Source: Hydractinia symbiolongicarpus | Lineage: Eukaryota > Cnidaria > Hydrozoa > Anthoathecata > Hydractiniidae | Reading direction: 5' to 3' | Assembly (NCBI RefSeq): GCF_029227915.1 | Contig: NC_079887.1 | Coordinates: 17,049,650 to 17,113,649, forward strand | Length of the DNA stretch: 64,000 nucleotides | Notes under the pieces: model-generated | What the model was told of the DNA's origin: nothing | The model's database searches: none | Seen by the model: the letters and a program-made list of their open reading frames with translations, nothing else | Made by a program: the position numbers and the translations under genes | In this document: piece by piece, positions 9,861 to 19,932 of the stretch | Position numbering within the stretch: the first letter of the stretch is position 1 | Layout of the letters: every line of letters begins with the position of its first letter

Positions 9861-10608
9861 CTATTCCGCGAGTTCTAGGAGGCGTTCATGCGTGTAATGC
9901 CCACCCAGCCTAAAATGTCTCACACACTCGGGTTTACCTGTATACATCCGCGTTCTCGAAGCCAATTATAATGGACGATAGCATTTGGTGTCTCTCCCAG
10001 TACCACGATCTCACCCTTGCGGTAGTCAACGAGCTTATTCCGTATTTTTTGAGCTACATACCCCTTTTGACCGCAAATGGCAAGGTATTGGAAGGGATCG
10101 CCGTTATTCTTCTGGATAATGACCATGCTGTTATCCTTTCCAGGATCTTCGAGGTGGGGCACGGCATGTGCTGTAGCTCCTCAATTTTATCCCCCAACAT
10201 CTCGAGCTGACTATCCCTATCCTCATTTTCATCATTGAGTAAGGCAAGGGCCCCATCCCTATCTTCTAGGGCTTGACGCTGCTCCTTAAGCTCATCTTGT
10301 AGTTTTTTCACACCTGCCCGGGCTGAGCATTTGATGACCCCAACAGCTTTTGGTTTTCGGGAACGGCGAACTAGTTCCAACGCGCCCTCGAGCGTGACGA
10401 AGACATCATGCCCATTTTTCGCCTTACCAAGGGGGCACCGCGGAGATGCCCCCTTGTACCCTACTATTTCGGACCTGGTAGATAGCAACGTTGAAGGTAT
10501 TGTCATATTTTTAATATTTTCATTACCCGGGAAACGTTCCAAATCCCGTTGATCCCGGTTGTTGGACAGGGTTTCGATGGCTCCTGCGTTGAACATAACT
10601 TGCGACAT
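9861..10608 (-). pseudogene. Bro-N/KilA-N-like protein with coiled coil (E1)
   Basis: Starts MSQVMFNAGAIETLSNN. A segment NGHDVFVTLEGALELVRRS followed by KPKAVGVIK is the DNA-binding Bro-N/MSV199-like part; a coiled coil rich in EDRD/DSQLE follows, then a C-terminal domain with AQKIRNKLVDY and ETPNAIVHYNWLRERG. Frameshifts near 10430 and 10160. Such proteins are common in large DNA viruses of invertebrates and often regulate transcription or associate with DNA. The N terminus resembles E2 Bro2 while the C terminus resembles E2 Bro1, so domains have been exchanged or an interval deleted. The end GHYTHERLLELAE is shared with E2 Bro1. Confidence 0.6.
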
Positions 10609-10689
10609 CTTTCTATATACCGATGCTTACCCAGAGGATTTCACCGTGGCCATTTCAATACCCTTATGAGTATTAAAATTAGTGTCCGT

Positions 10690-11265
10690 TTAATCATAGT
10701 CCTCCGGGTTAATTTCAGCAAACACATAGCGATAAATCTTGTTAATGACGTGAAAAATGGAGAAGTTGGGGTCATCAGGGTTATATCGTATAAAGGTGCA
10801 TCCCAAGGCTTGCTCAATATGTTTTTGTCTCCTTACCTCGTCGCTTATATCCCTATCGGCATGTCCAAATTCATCGCATCCGATAGCCAATCTGTACCTC
10901 GGGAAGTACAAGTCGATCTTTTATCCATCAATATGATGCAGCGTCCCCATATATTCACCGTCAAAAGCGGTGCGGATGTTACAAAGGGTGCCTTCCACTT
11001 TGGATAAAAGCTTTATGTTTTGGATTGCCATACCACAACGCCTCGAAATTTTAATGGCATCCAAGCTTTTGCATCGAACCAGGATTTCCGTAACGGCTCA
11101 GCGGAAATAAATATATCATGCCCATTTTTCCCTCCTCCTCGCATACCTGATCGGGACGAGTATGATTGAGAAAGTTTATCTCTACGTTGCCCTTTAATAT
11201 TTCTATATCCTGTTCCAATTTTTGAGTGGCCCAAACATCTACCAAGGTCAGCCCTTTTGAACCAT
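10690..11265 (-). pseudogene. Bro-type protein with C-terminal nuclease-like domain (E1)
   Basis: A KNGHDIFISAE segment (about 11110-11140) marks a Bro-N/MSV199-like N-terminal domain. The 3' part (10690-10911) contains YFPRYRLAIGCDEFGHADRD and GCTFIRYNPDDPNFSIF, a pattern I know from the C-terminal domain of MSV199-type proteins, where D...E-type acidic residues suggest a restriction-like nuclease fold. A frameshift near 10930 and another near 11010 separate the halves. It directly follows the ATPase remnant. Not seen in E2, E3 or E4, so this gene is an E1 accessory. The nuclease role is an inference from family resemblance. Confidence 0.5.
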
Positions 11266-11269
11266 GGAG

Positions 11270-11764
11270 CCTGCGTTTCATCTTCATATCCTCGTCTATC
11301 ATTTTCATATCACTTTTTTCATGCGGGTAACACAAAACAAGGCCTTCTTCTGCCTCCTCAGATTCTTGGACAAGGCAGTATATGACTGCGTGAGTAGGCA
11401 CAGGTTGTGTTTGCGATACCTACCACTGATAGCAAGTAATGATTGCCGACGCTTATCGAGGCTTTCATCAGCCATGACATCGTCGACTATGAAGAGACTC
11501 TCTCCTCCTGCCAGCAATGAGGATAGTTTTTGGATCCATTCAAACAGCTCATTTCCGGGGTCGATTGGAAAGACGTATTCGTCACACCATAGCGATGCCC
11601 TTTCGAGGTAGGTTGCATTCCACCGCAAGGTAGGGCATAAAATTATGATATTGTGATAGTGGTGTCTGTATTCATTTTTGAGGAGGTTCAGTACGCGTTG
11701 TGTGTTTCCGCAGCTTGTCGGGCCGGTGAAGATTGCCGTATGCGGATCTCTCGACATTCAACAT
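11270..11764 (-). pseudogene. A32-type genome-packaging ATPase (E1)
   Basis: FtsK/HerA superfamily packaging ATPase. Walker A reads GPTSCGNT, with Asn in place of the catalytic Lys present in E2 (GPTSCGKT). Walker B is LFIVDDVMAD. The downstream conserved SLDKRRQSLL and LTQSYTALSKNLRRQ segments are intact. It would pump DNA into the procapsid. Start chosen at 11764 by alignment with E2 (AAATAAAATG context), which requires a 1-base frameshift; an in-frame ATG is at 11757. The C terminus is scrambled after about 11300, where codons run into the next Bro-type gene. Confidence 0.8.
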
Positions 11765-11770
11765 TTTATT

Positions 11771-12288
11771 TCAATAGTTGCTCCACTTCCTATCGTGAAT
11801 TTTTGGGTATATCGCGGAACATGCCTCGCAAATCCATACACCCCCGTGATTGTTTACCAAGGACCCTCGACAGGCAGGGCATAGCTTGATATTTCGAGCC
11901 TCTTATTCGAGGAGTAGCGGGGCGTATATTAATTTTCCCTGTAGGGAAATTGCAGTACCTATTGCAGTACCTTACGGTACCTTTTAACAAGCCGTGCCTT
12001 TTCCGGGCTCTCTCCGACGAGTTCGACGTACTGGGACATCATATCGTACGTGAATAGGGTATAGAGAAGCAGATAATTTTCATCCTGTTGAGACCCTCTA
12101 ATTTCCATATCAATGGCAAGCGGGTCTAACTTGTGGTCAATGTCTTCGATGTCTTTATTTTTGACACCCCACTTCTTCTTTGCTTTAGCCAGGCAGTCTA
12201 TACAGGTCTTGGTTCGACTATTACCCCTAACTTTAAACCTGTCCGGGGCAAGCAGTTTTTTGCATCCTCTACAATGTTTGTTTGTCAT
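11771..12288 (-). pseudogene. Protein with N- and C-terminal zinc ribbons (E1)
   Basis: Begins MTNKHCRGCKKLLAPD with CxxC...CIDC. After a helical middle (ENYLLLYTLFTYDMMSQYVELV) a second CxxC...CxxC pair (CPACRGSLVNNH ... WICEACSAIYPK) is found at the end in another frame. Two ribbons resemble transcription-factor-type proteins of large DNA viruses, but no specific family is claimed. Duplicated CAGTACCTATTG near 11950 suggests a small slippage event. It lies between HNH and ATPase in E1 and E3 and directly after TM1 in E2. Start context AGTAAATG. Confidence 0.55.
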
Positions 12289-12628
12289 TTACTATCGCGG
12301 TGTACGCCCTCTGTAATTCTTTGGCGACCTCGACAAGCGTTGGAGATTTAAATGTTTCCTGATACCTGAAGGGTGTCTTATGATTTACATGTAATTCGAA
12401 GTTCTCCCACGTATAACCTTCGGAAAACTGGGCCTTAATATGGTCCTGGAGGATGATTATCAACCCATGTTATGGCTGCATATAGATGCGACGTCTTGGG
12501 CGGCCCTTTGATAGCCTCTTAAGATTAAGGCATGGGATGCACATACTTGTTGGTTGACCGTTGCCCCTCTTGAACTGGTCCAAAGGGAGATAGCGTTTGC
12601 ATTTTGAACAACTCTTGGTTACTTCCAT
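12269..12628 (-). pseudogene. Zinc-ribbon HNH-like protein (E1)
   Basis: Begins MEVTKSCSKCKRYLPLDQF with two CxxC pairs, then an HNH-like core, HIKAQFSEGYTWENFELHV followed by NHKTPFRYQE, giving His-x-Asn-His in place of the usual HxDH. One stop (near 12470) splits ribbon and nuclease core. The E3 counterpart lies at 43678-44139 in the same position upstream of the zinc-ribbon gene. Homing-type or repair endonuclease activity is possible; Asp to Asn in the core may impair it. Confidence 0.6.
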
Positions 12629-12663
12629 ATTTCTATTTGCCCTAGGGGCAAGTAGAAATATTA
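12629..12663. terminator. Hairpin upstream of HNH gene (E1)
   Basis: Inverted repeat with arms ATATTTCTATTTGCC and GGCAAGTAGAAATAT around a short loop. The same type of hairpin, with TTTCTATTTG arms, lies upstream of the HNH gene in E3 (44138-44172). Position between two minus-strand genes fits a 3'-end signal of ORF84 or a promoter-proximal structure. Confidence 0.5.
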
Positions 12664-12672
12664 TTGGACGGT

Positions 12673-12927
12673 CTATTTAGACTTCGGCACTATACTTGCG
12701 GGGATCCATCCTTTGGAGACGGCCATTTCACGACTTGCTCTCCCTGCTGCAAAATAGGCCACCATCTTGAGGACGTTATTTGTGTCCATTTTTGTAGATG
12801 GCCTTGTTATACCCAAAAATTTCTTACCTGCAATGGCATAGGCAAAGGGGAAACCAAGGTCCACGACTGTCTCGTACAACATATCCAAAATCTCCTTTTC
12901 CTTCGGTGTTACGTTGCTTGTGGTCAT
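12673..12927 (-). CDS. ORF84: small conserved protein of unknown function (E1)
   Basis: An open 84-codon frame, MTTSNVTPKEKEILDMLY..., preceded by TAATAATAAATG. E3 carries a C-terminally truncated homologue at 45008-45158 (ISPKKTQVIDSLWESV matches TPKEKEILDMLYETV), so it is a real gene. It is mostly helical with a basic end; no motif recognised. E2 lacks it because a deletion joins the end of TM1 to the zinc-ribbon gene. Confidence 0.55.
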   Translation of the reverse strand: MTTSNVTPKEKEILDMLYETVVDLGFPFAYAIAGKKFLGITRPSTKMDTNNVLKMVAYFAAGRASREMAVSKGWIPASIVPKSK

Positions 12928-12949
12928 TTATTATTACTGCATTTTAAAA

Positions 12950-13083
12950 ATATCGATTTGAGGCTGAGTTTTGCCTTGTTTCGCCTGTTGGAGCTCCGGA
13001 TTGGTCGCCAGCTTGTTAGATTCATTCCCACCCCTGCCAAATTTATACCACTCTGTTCTTGTTTCTCCTCTTCAATCATTTTA
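12950..13083 (-). pseudogene. TM1 remnant (E1)
   Basis: The start MIEEEKQEQSG and the ending NESNKLATNPELQQAKQGKTQPQ (different frames) match the two ends of E2 TM1; the transmembrane segment between them is deleted. Only identifiable by comparison with E2 and E3. Confidence 0.45.
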
Positions 13084-13086
13084 TTA

Positions 13087-13597
13087 TAGCACCGTCTCCG
13101 CCTCCTCCACCTCCTTCCCCGCATCCTGTTTATTTTTGCTTATATGCCTCGCAGTATGGCCTGCTACAAGCAGCGGGGCTAACCACCTCCCAATGGTGGA
13201 GTACACAAGGATACTAAGGTCCGTCATGCTATCCCAGATAATAGGATCCTCCTCGATATCCCTGCGTAGCTCGTCAACGCTGTCGATATCCACGAAGTTA
13301 CCGATCATGCTAGCATACAAGCTTATAACATCGGTAGACAGTGCTTTTGCCGTCTTCTCCCCTTTTTCTTGTAATTCACGTTGTACATACTCGGTATGTA
13401 CCTTGTCGATGGCCTCATCAGGAGCCTTGTCAACAAACCCCTCCGTGCACTTCTTCGGTAAAAGGTGTCCTTTGCCTTTGCGTATTGCCTCCTTTAAAAT
13501 TTGGCGTTTATCGATGGGCTTTTCAGTAATTTCATATTCTGCAGAGGCAAAATGCGATCATGGCATAGGGTATAGCGATTAGTATGCATATATCCAT
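13087..13597 (-). pseudogene. TM2: protein with N-terminal and C-terminal hydrophobic segments (E1)
   Basis: Starts directly after the PolB stop (ATG at 13597). A short hydrophobic head (ICILIAIPYAMIAFCLC) is followed, after frame breaks, by a charged middle, and then an open 3' part ISLYASMIGNFVDID...IGRWLAPLLVAGHTARHISK with a second hydrophobic stretch. E2 and E3 have the same order PolB-TM2-TM1. Protein-primed replication needs a terminal protein, but nothing here identifies this gene as one; a membrane-bound replication or virion role is only a possibility. Confidence 0.55.
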
Positions 13598-13598
13598 T

Positions 13599-16500
13599 TT
13601 ATTCCCCTGTAGACGTTAGGCGGTAATGACCTCTGGCAAGCGTCGTAATTTGATCGGCTTGCACGATCCGTTTGTTATCTGCCCTGTTGAGTGCCAACTT
13701 CGATACCTCTTGGGTGTATACCTGATGGCCCTTGTTTTGAATTAAGACCTGACTCTTGTAGACGTCAACGCCCTCTTCCATACACCGCTGATAGTCATCG
13801 AAGGTGATTGACGTCTTGATTACACATCTTTTGACGCCCTTGGCTTTTTTGTCACCGCCCTCTTTTGTGAGGCTCTCATAGGCATAGAGTTTTGCCCTAA
13901 GGGTGATGAACTTGGTCATAACCTTCCCACCTAATTCGTCCTTCATGAGTCCTACCACCTTCTTGTTCTTGCCTATGGGGAGAGGCCTCCCATCATCGGG
14001 ATTATAGGCACTTGTGTCAAAACGTGTCTCAACATCGTTAGCGATATCTCTATAAAAATTATCTGTTCGTATATGGTACACGAACTGTAGCAGAGCTGTA
14101 TTTTTGAACCATATTTGTCTTGCATGTAGTTGTAATGAAACTCGTACATGACTAACTTTGACATGTCTAAGATGGACTGACCTATATACACCGGCTTGTT
14201 CATCTTGGCCTCGGTCTTGCCCATCTCTACACCTACCAGGCTTTTGCTAAACCTGCTTCCACCCTTAACATTTGGCCTCATTACAAGTTTCGTATACTTG
14301 TCCTCGTTGGTAACCAGCTGAATATTGCGGTGGTTTCTAATGTTCTCCATGGTCTTTCCAAACACCGAAAGGTTCATGAGCTTGTAGAAATCCTTCTCAA
14401 ACTCGTTCTTCGCTTTTGTTCTCAAATCATTATTGTGATCGATATAGCCCTTTAACCATGCCTTCTGGTTGAACCGGATGACCCTGCGTACTTTATGTTT
14501 GTTTTATAGCCTCATTTAATGCCCTTATATGTACCACATATTTCCGCTTGTCCTCCAAATTTGATACTAATTTCTTGACCTTGTGGACCGTCCTGCGCTC
14601 AGGTAAAAATGGTAGCTCGTTATGTTTATCATTTAGCCTCTTTGGGTAAGCGACATCTACCTCTAAGATGTACCTATGCTTATTATCCTCAACGAGCTTC
14701 TCGATCCGCTTTTCGGTGAATGTCCCGACGTTCGATACCCATTTGAAACCATCAGTGGGCAGGTCTTGACGCATCGCCCAGCTGTACAGGTTGTTCGCAT
14801 CGAGGTACTGCAGGTAGGAGGATTCAACCTCTGGATCGTACTGGTCTCCCATATACTTGTTATTAGCTTTGGCATACCAGTGTACAGCCTGGGTTATATG
14901 CCCTTCTCGAACATCAGGAGCATGTCTGGATCAGTGAGGACCTCTAGCTTGATTCCGGTATACTTGAGTGCTGCTTTCCAAGCTAGGCCGGGTGCACTGT
15001 AAAAGTGCTCAGGATCAAGCTTGTAGTTCGTCAAGCACACGTCCCGAAATGTCTCGAAGACGTCGGCTAATAGCAGGAGGTCTATGGTCAAGTAGATGTC
15101 ATGGTAGTCCCCCATGGTGACGTTATCACCCTCTGGGGTAATGACATTTAATACCTTTTTTGCGTATTCATGGTCCCTGTCGCTGATACCCTTCATATTC
15201 AGCTTGCTGTAGAACGCCTCCTTGGGAAGTAGCTCCAACTCCTCAAATCGCTGTCATCCATCCATGTACTCATATGGATACACATGGGTATATGGCTGGG
15301 TATCTTGTATTTGAGGTTGCAGATTGCGTGCGCTGCACCCCTATACAGCCCCGTATAGTGACAATGGTCTCGAATCTTAGGGTATACTCGCAGTCGCCAA
15401 ATGGCTTCAAACATATATGGCACTCTGTGGCCTCGTCATGTTCCCTTTTTAACACCTCCGTTAGTTTGGTCATGGGTTGCTGCGCGTAGGTATTATATAA
15501 CCTATTCACCTCATCCTCCAGATGGTTGACGAACTTCGTCGCACAGTCCTCACCCCATGTAGACTTTTAGTGGGTCTGGCACATTCCCATAGGCAAAGGT
15601 GCTATAGGTACACCAGCCGGATGGTATATGCTTGCTTATCTTCTTGGTCTTTTTACCCCTTGCATCCTCTACCGGGACTAGCAGGCTCTCGAAATCTGCA
15701 TAGATGGCAAAGGGTACCTTGAATTGCTGCTGTCCATCCCTATAATATAACCATTTTTCACCCTCTGTTGGCATTGTGATCTTAACAGCCTCGTGATCCT
15801 CTCAATATCTATAGTGCTTGTCCCTCGATTCAACTGTGGGAAAACCCTGCAGGCAGTTTAGGCAAGAATGCATTGCATTCCTATTCTTCGAGGTTTCCTT
15901 GCCTAGGATCCGCGATAGACTTTTGACGGCCGTATAATGAGTCTTTTTATCATCCTTGATAAGCAATAGAGTCACCACCTTGCTACGGCCGTTGCGTACC
16001 GATCGGCGTAGGATGTTGATCTTCTTTCCCTCTATATACAAGACGTTTAGCGCAATGTCGGGATTATTCGCCTCAAATTTATATATGCTCTTAGTGCTGG
16101 TTGGGAACTCTATACCCTCCCAGTTATAAAGGTCTATATAGGGTCTCATCTGAGATATTTGGGTTACTCCCTATCTCCTCATAATGTAAGGATGGTATAA
16201 CAGCCCACTTGAAGAGCACATTTAGGTAGTTAGATGTATGATGAGCCTCTTGTTAATCTCAATTTGTGGAAATCTACATCGAGGTATAGTATTTGAGAGA
16301 TTGTGAAGCCACTTTGGGGTAATGCTGGATTTTCCACATGTGTTTTAACCTGGGAAAACATCCTATACAGCATGTCATCTACGTCGTTTCCCTGGAATAT
16401 CAAGGCCATATTACTATGGAATACCTTCTTCACCTCAATGTACTCATCGTTGGATTCCTCTATACTTGACTGCTTCTTCCACATGATCCATAGTGACAGC

Positions 16501-17106
16501 TGTACCTTTGCCGAGCCCATATCTTCTACCTGGACCCAACCAAGGTTTTCACGTTTGGTCGCACCATCCCTATATACCCGTCAACGTCGGCCCCTCCTAA
16601 ACCGGGAATTCGGAAGGTCCTGTGGAGAGCATGCTTATGTTGCTGTGGTGTAAAATCTTGCCCCGGCTGTTCGTAGAGATTTTGGTTGTCATCGAAGTAG
16701 TCTTCCGCGGCCTCTTTTTCTACCTCATCATGAAGTGTAGGTCTTAAATTGGCCGCCCCGTTATAGAGATTCATCACCGGACGTTTAAAAGCTGCATAGG
16801 TCCTCTTGACCCCCTCCTTTATAGGTTTGGGGACAGCATCAACCAACCAGTTGTACCATCCCCGCATCTTAGTTTTCACGATCGAACGATTTTTTGATAG
16901 TTCCTGTTTCTCGAATATATCCATGGCCTCCGGCGTTGGTACTATAGTCACGGGCTTGACCGGCTTTCGCTGTCCAGCCCTTCTAGGTGGCATCTGTGGT
17001 ACGTCCTTCAATAAAGAAATCAATTCAGCCTTTCGTAGTTTGTTATACCCGGTTAAACCACGGGTTTTGCAATATCACGCAATAGTTTCACGGTGTATGA
17101 ATCCAT
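13599..17106 (-). pseudogene. Protein-primed family B DNA polymerase with SAP-like N terminus (E1)
   Basis: Start at 17106 gives MDSYTVKLLRDIAK, a SAP/Rho-N-like motif interrupted by a frameshift. Then a repeat-like MDIFEKQELSKNRSIV/WYNWLV region, exonuclease motif I (YADFESLLVP, about 15680), the palm with YLDANNLYSWAM (motif A, about 14790), KLMNLSVFGKTMENI (motif B, about 14360) and the basic LRAKLYAY end (about 13890). Two lesions stand out: the exonuclease II region up to the YPYEY segment is deleted (about 110 residues near 15280), and the MDTD of the catalytic motif C is missing at about 14089. It replicates the element from terminal proteins at its ends. It is non-functional here. Confidence 0.9.
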
Positions 17107-17154
17107 TTCTTTATTGTATAGAATTTTACTTTCTCGGATGATTTCATTCTGCTC

Positions 17155-17649
17155 AATTAACACAGTTATTTCCCTCTTTACTGCGCATGCGTTGATTTTT
17201 AGCGCTATATAAGGGAATTTCCCTTTTTTGTATGATACGGACTTAACCTTGATATGCGTTGATATTTAGGGAATTGTGCTAGAAAAATTTTTGGACCTCC
17301 TATTCTGCATACTTTGATGACGTTACAACGTTGATTATTACGGAATAACACTACTAAGCACTGTATGGTACTGAATGGTACTGAATTAACAGGGATTAGT
17401 TGTGCTTGACTGTGGCGTGCGCGAGCGCGTATGCGCGACTGTGCCAGAAGGAACTGCATACTTTGATGACGTCACTGCATTGATTATTCGGGACTTACCC
17501 TTACTCATTGCTGTATGATAGGGACTTTACATGGCTAGGTATGGCTAAGCATGGCATGGTACCGGATTAACGGGGATCAGTTGTGCTGGACTGTGGCGTG
17601 CGCGTGCGCGTATGCGCGACTGTGCCAGAAGGAACATTTCTCCATCTCT
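17155..17649. repeat. Right terminal inverted repeat of E1, with internal tandem duplication
   Basis: Homologous to the E2 and E3 terminal repeats: inner end with TTTACTGCGCATGCGTTG (about 17178), outer end TGTGCCAGAAGGAACATTTC...CATCTCT. A block of about 150-180 bp occurs twice in tandem (17306-17454 and 17455-17635), each ending TGTGCCAGAAGGAAC, so the original outer end was copied inward. A perfect TGACGTCA lies at 17467-17474. Confidence 0.8.
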
Positions 17650-18143
17650 GATACCGCGTCTCACACAAGTTCTTAGAAATTTATAACGCAATTATACATT
17701 GTGTAAAAGATTTGAAAGTAAAGTGTTTACTTACCCAAGTACTTCTGCGTTACCTGATTTTCGTTTGTCGTTGAACTTTGCCTTCACAAATATTGGAATC
17801 GTTTATGCAGGTCCGAGATATTTATTCATGTTCTGATGTAAATAAAGCGTGGATTTGTTTGATTACTTGTGCTAGCAGTAGAGCTGTTTATTTGAATATT
17901 AGTACTGATTTGTCTGCTTCAGCTTGTGTTAATGTTTTAAAACGTTTTGTAAATAAAAATGGAGCTCCGAAAGTTATTAACTCAGACAATTGGTTCTAAC
18001 TTTATTAGTAAAGAAGTTCAACATCTTGCATCATCACATGGCATTAAGTGGTGTTTTAATATTGAAGCTGCCCCCTCGCAGCGTGGATATTTCGAAAGGC
18101 TAATTCAGACTCTTAAACGTTGTTTGAAAAAGTACTTTTTAAA
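17650..18143 (+). mobile_element. BEL/Pao LTR retrotransposon fragment (integrase, first part)
   Basis: Three frames give consecutive pieces of a BEL/Pao integrase: CKRFESKVFTYPSTSALPDF (about 17707), then RLSLNFAFTNIGI and YAGP, then CLITCASSRAVYLNI with NVLKRFVNKNGAPKVINSDN (second Asp of the DDE triad) and HGIKWCFNIEAAP...ERLIQTLKRCLKK around the catalytic Glu. Two or three frameshifts. It continues at 19356 after an inserted DNA transposon. E1 and E3 flank this fragment, so it was probably part of the landing site. Confidence 0.8.
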
Positions 18144-19346
18144 CGTAAGTACTTTAAGGTGAAACGCAGGGGAAACAGGGAAACTATGAAGAAACTGGGG
18201 GAAATAGCTTGGAAACGGAGTAAAACGGACTGCAAACGAGGGTATACGATCACGAAACTGGAAAGTCAAGTGGAAATGGTAGGAAAACGAGGAAACGACT
18301 GGGAAACAGGAAAAATTCGGGGACCGTAAGACCGCCATCAAAAGTATGTTATGTTCACGTCCTCCGCCCGACTCACTTTGGGTAATAAAAACCCGAGTCA
18401 GTAAGTCGGAAAAAAAAAACCCAAAAATTTTTGTGAGATATCTAAAAAAAAAATACTAGATTTTTAGCGAAACTAATTATCGCAAAATTGAAAAAATCTC
18501 GCAAAACTTAATTCCCGTAAAAAATATCTTGCTCCAATCTGAAAATCCCGGGAAAAAATACGCCCGACCGACCGACCGACCAACCGACCAACCGACCGAC
18601 CGACCGACCGACCGACCGACCGACCGACCGACCGACCGACCGACCGACCGACCGACCGACCGACCGACTCATTTGTGCAGGGTCTTCAGGACGCGAACAT
18701 AACATTTTTTTGATGGTGGCCTTATATTTATGTAATTGTTATCATGAAGTCGTAAAACTTGAAATTAGCTACGTCGTTAAACTTATTTCACATTGATGCT
18801 AATACGTTACATTCATTTGAAGAACTTTATTCAAATTTTGATGAACAACACTTTCCGTTAATTTGTTTACATTATTTTAGCACACTGTGTCGCTGCATAG
18901 CCCACAATATATGTTTTCACTATAAGCGCTAGAGGGGAGTACAAACAAAATAAAAATGTAAGATGTATTAAAAAACTACTTTGTATACATATTATATACT
19001 TTAATAAAGTTTTAATAAACAGCTTTTTATTTTTTATCGTTTGAACTTGTAGTCCAAAATTTTCACAAAACTTCTTAGAATTTCATGTAAGTACGGGGCC
19101 AGCGAGGGGCCAGGAACGAACGAGAGCGAAGCACTTACTTTAAGTTGCAACGCCAACAACAACTGTTCGAATGTGACCGCCATGATTGATTGCTTTTATG
19201 CGCCATGCTTTCTGGTCGTTTCCTATAGTGCTTGTTTCTCATGTTTCCCCTCGTTTCTTCCAGTTTCAACCGATTTCCCTGTAGTTTCCCTGTCGTTTGT
19301 GAAAGTTTCCCCCGTTTTTGGTATGTTTCACATTATAGTAGTTACG
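18144..19346. mobile_element. 1.2 kb non-autonomous DNA transposon with GGGAAAC subrepeats
   Basis: The ends are inverted repeats: CGTAAGTACTTTAAGGTGAAAC at the left matches the complement of GTTTCACATTATAGTAGTTACG at the right. Inside both ends lie many copies of GGGAAAC/GTTTCCC in opposite orientation. It interrupts the BEL/Pao integrase, flanked by CTTTTTAAA (18135-18143) and CTTATTAAA (19347-19355), a likely 9-bp target duplication with one mismatch. No protein seen. A 9-bp duplication would fit Mutator-like elements, but the family is unproven. Confidence 0.65.
18564..18668. repeat. (CCGA)n microsatellite
   Basis: About 26 units of CCGA with two CAAC interruptions, inside the 1.2 kb DNA transposon. 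The reverse frame reading Ser-Val-Gly-Arg is an artefact. Confidence 0.95.
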
Positions 19347-19355
19347 CTTATTAAA

Positions 19356-19678
19356 ACTTTAGTTGATTATGAAGAGATGTTGACTATTTTGTCAGCAATT
19401 GAACGCATACTTAATAACCGTCCTTTGACGTTTATTTACGACGATGTTAACGAAAGTCCATTAACTCCGAATCAATTAATATACGGAAAAAACGTTAGTA
19501 TTGATTATGAATAATACAATGGCGAAAAAAGTGACGATTTGACAGTTCGCGCCAAGTACATAAAAACTGGGCTCGATCATTTTCGTAAACGTTAGTTAAA
19601 TGAATACGTTGTCGATTTACGCGAACTTCACAAACAGAAGAAGAAAAAGCTACAGTCCTCGTGTGACGAATGTGATGC
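19356..19678 (+). mobile_element. BEL/Pao fragment (integrase, second part)
   Basis: Continues the integrase: VDYEEMLTILSAIERILNN followed by RPLTF and ESPLTPNQLIYGK, the hallmark region after the catalytic Glu in BEL/Pao, then a charged stretch with the LTVRAKYIKTGLDHF segment. A stop occurs near 19512. The E3 terminal repeat starts at 19679. Confidence 0.8.
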
Positions 19679-19920
19679 AGAGATAGAGAAATGTTCCTTT
19701 TGGCGCAGGCGCACATCGCGCACACGCGCACGCATGGTTAAACCCAACAAGTCCCAGTACAAGTCCCTATGATGCAGTGCTTAGTCACGCATAACGAGGT
19801 AAATTCCTAGTAAGCTGCAAATGAGTAAAAACAGTTCTAGCACACCTAGAGGTAAATTCCCCTGCATATCCGCTAATAATCATCAAAAATCAACGCATGC
19901 GCAGTAAAGATGTGAACTGT
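19679..19920. repeat. Left terminal inverted repeat of E3
   Basis: About 242 bp, matching the complement of 49532-49781. Contains AACGCATGCGCAG at about 19892, the same NRF-1-like palindrome seen at every element end. The first gene starts 12 bp further in, with AATAAATG. Confidence 0.85.
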
Positions 19921-19932
19921 TGTAAGTAATAA

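Larger units (their letters stand above)
1..17649. mobile_element. E1: Polinton/Maverick-type virus-like transposon, left end outside window
   Basis: A degraded element holding W, X, Y, V, MCP, a Cys/His-repeat HNH gene, a TMp remnant, INT, an extra ORF, Bro-family genes, ATPase, zinc ribbon, HNH, small membrane-protein genes and PolB in the order shared with E2 and E3. Its right terminal inverted repeat ends at 17649 in AGAACATTTCTCCATCTCT-like sequence, the same terminus seen in E3. A LINE lies between INT and the Bro genes. The left terminus is not in the window, so length and target duplication cannot be checked. The combination PolB + INT + A32 ATPase + capsid protein is diagnostic for Polinton-type elements. 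Confidence 0.9.

Noticed and set aside
18508-18705. Minus-strand frame of repeated Ser-Val-Gly-Arg
   Set aside because: Translation of the (CCGA)n microsatellite; not a gene.
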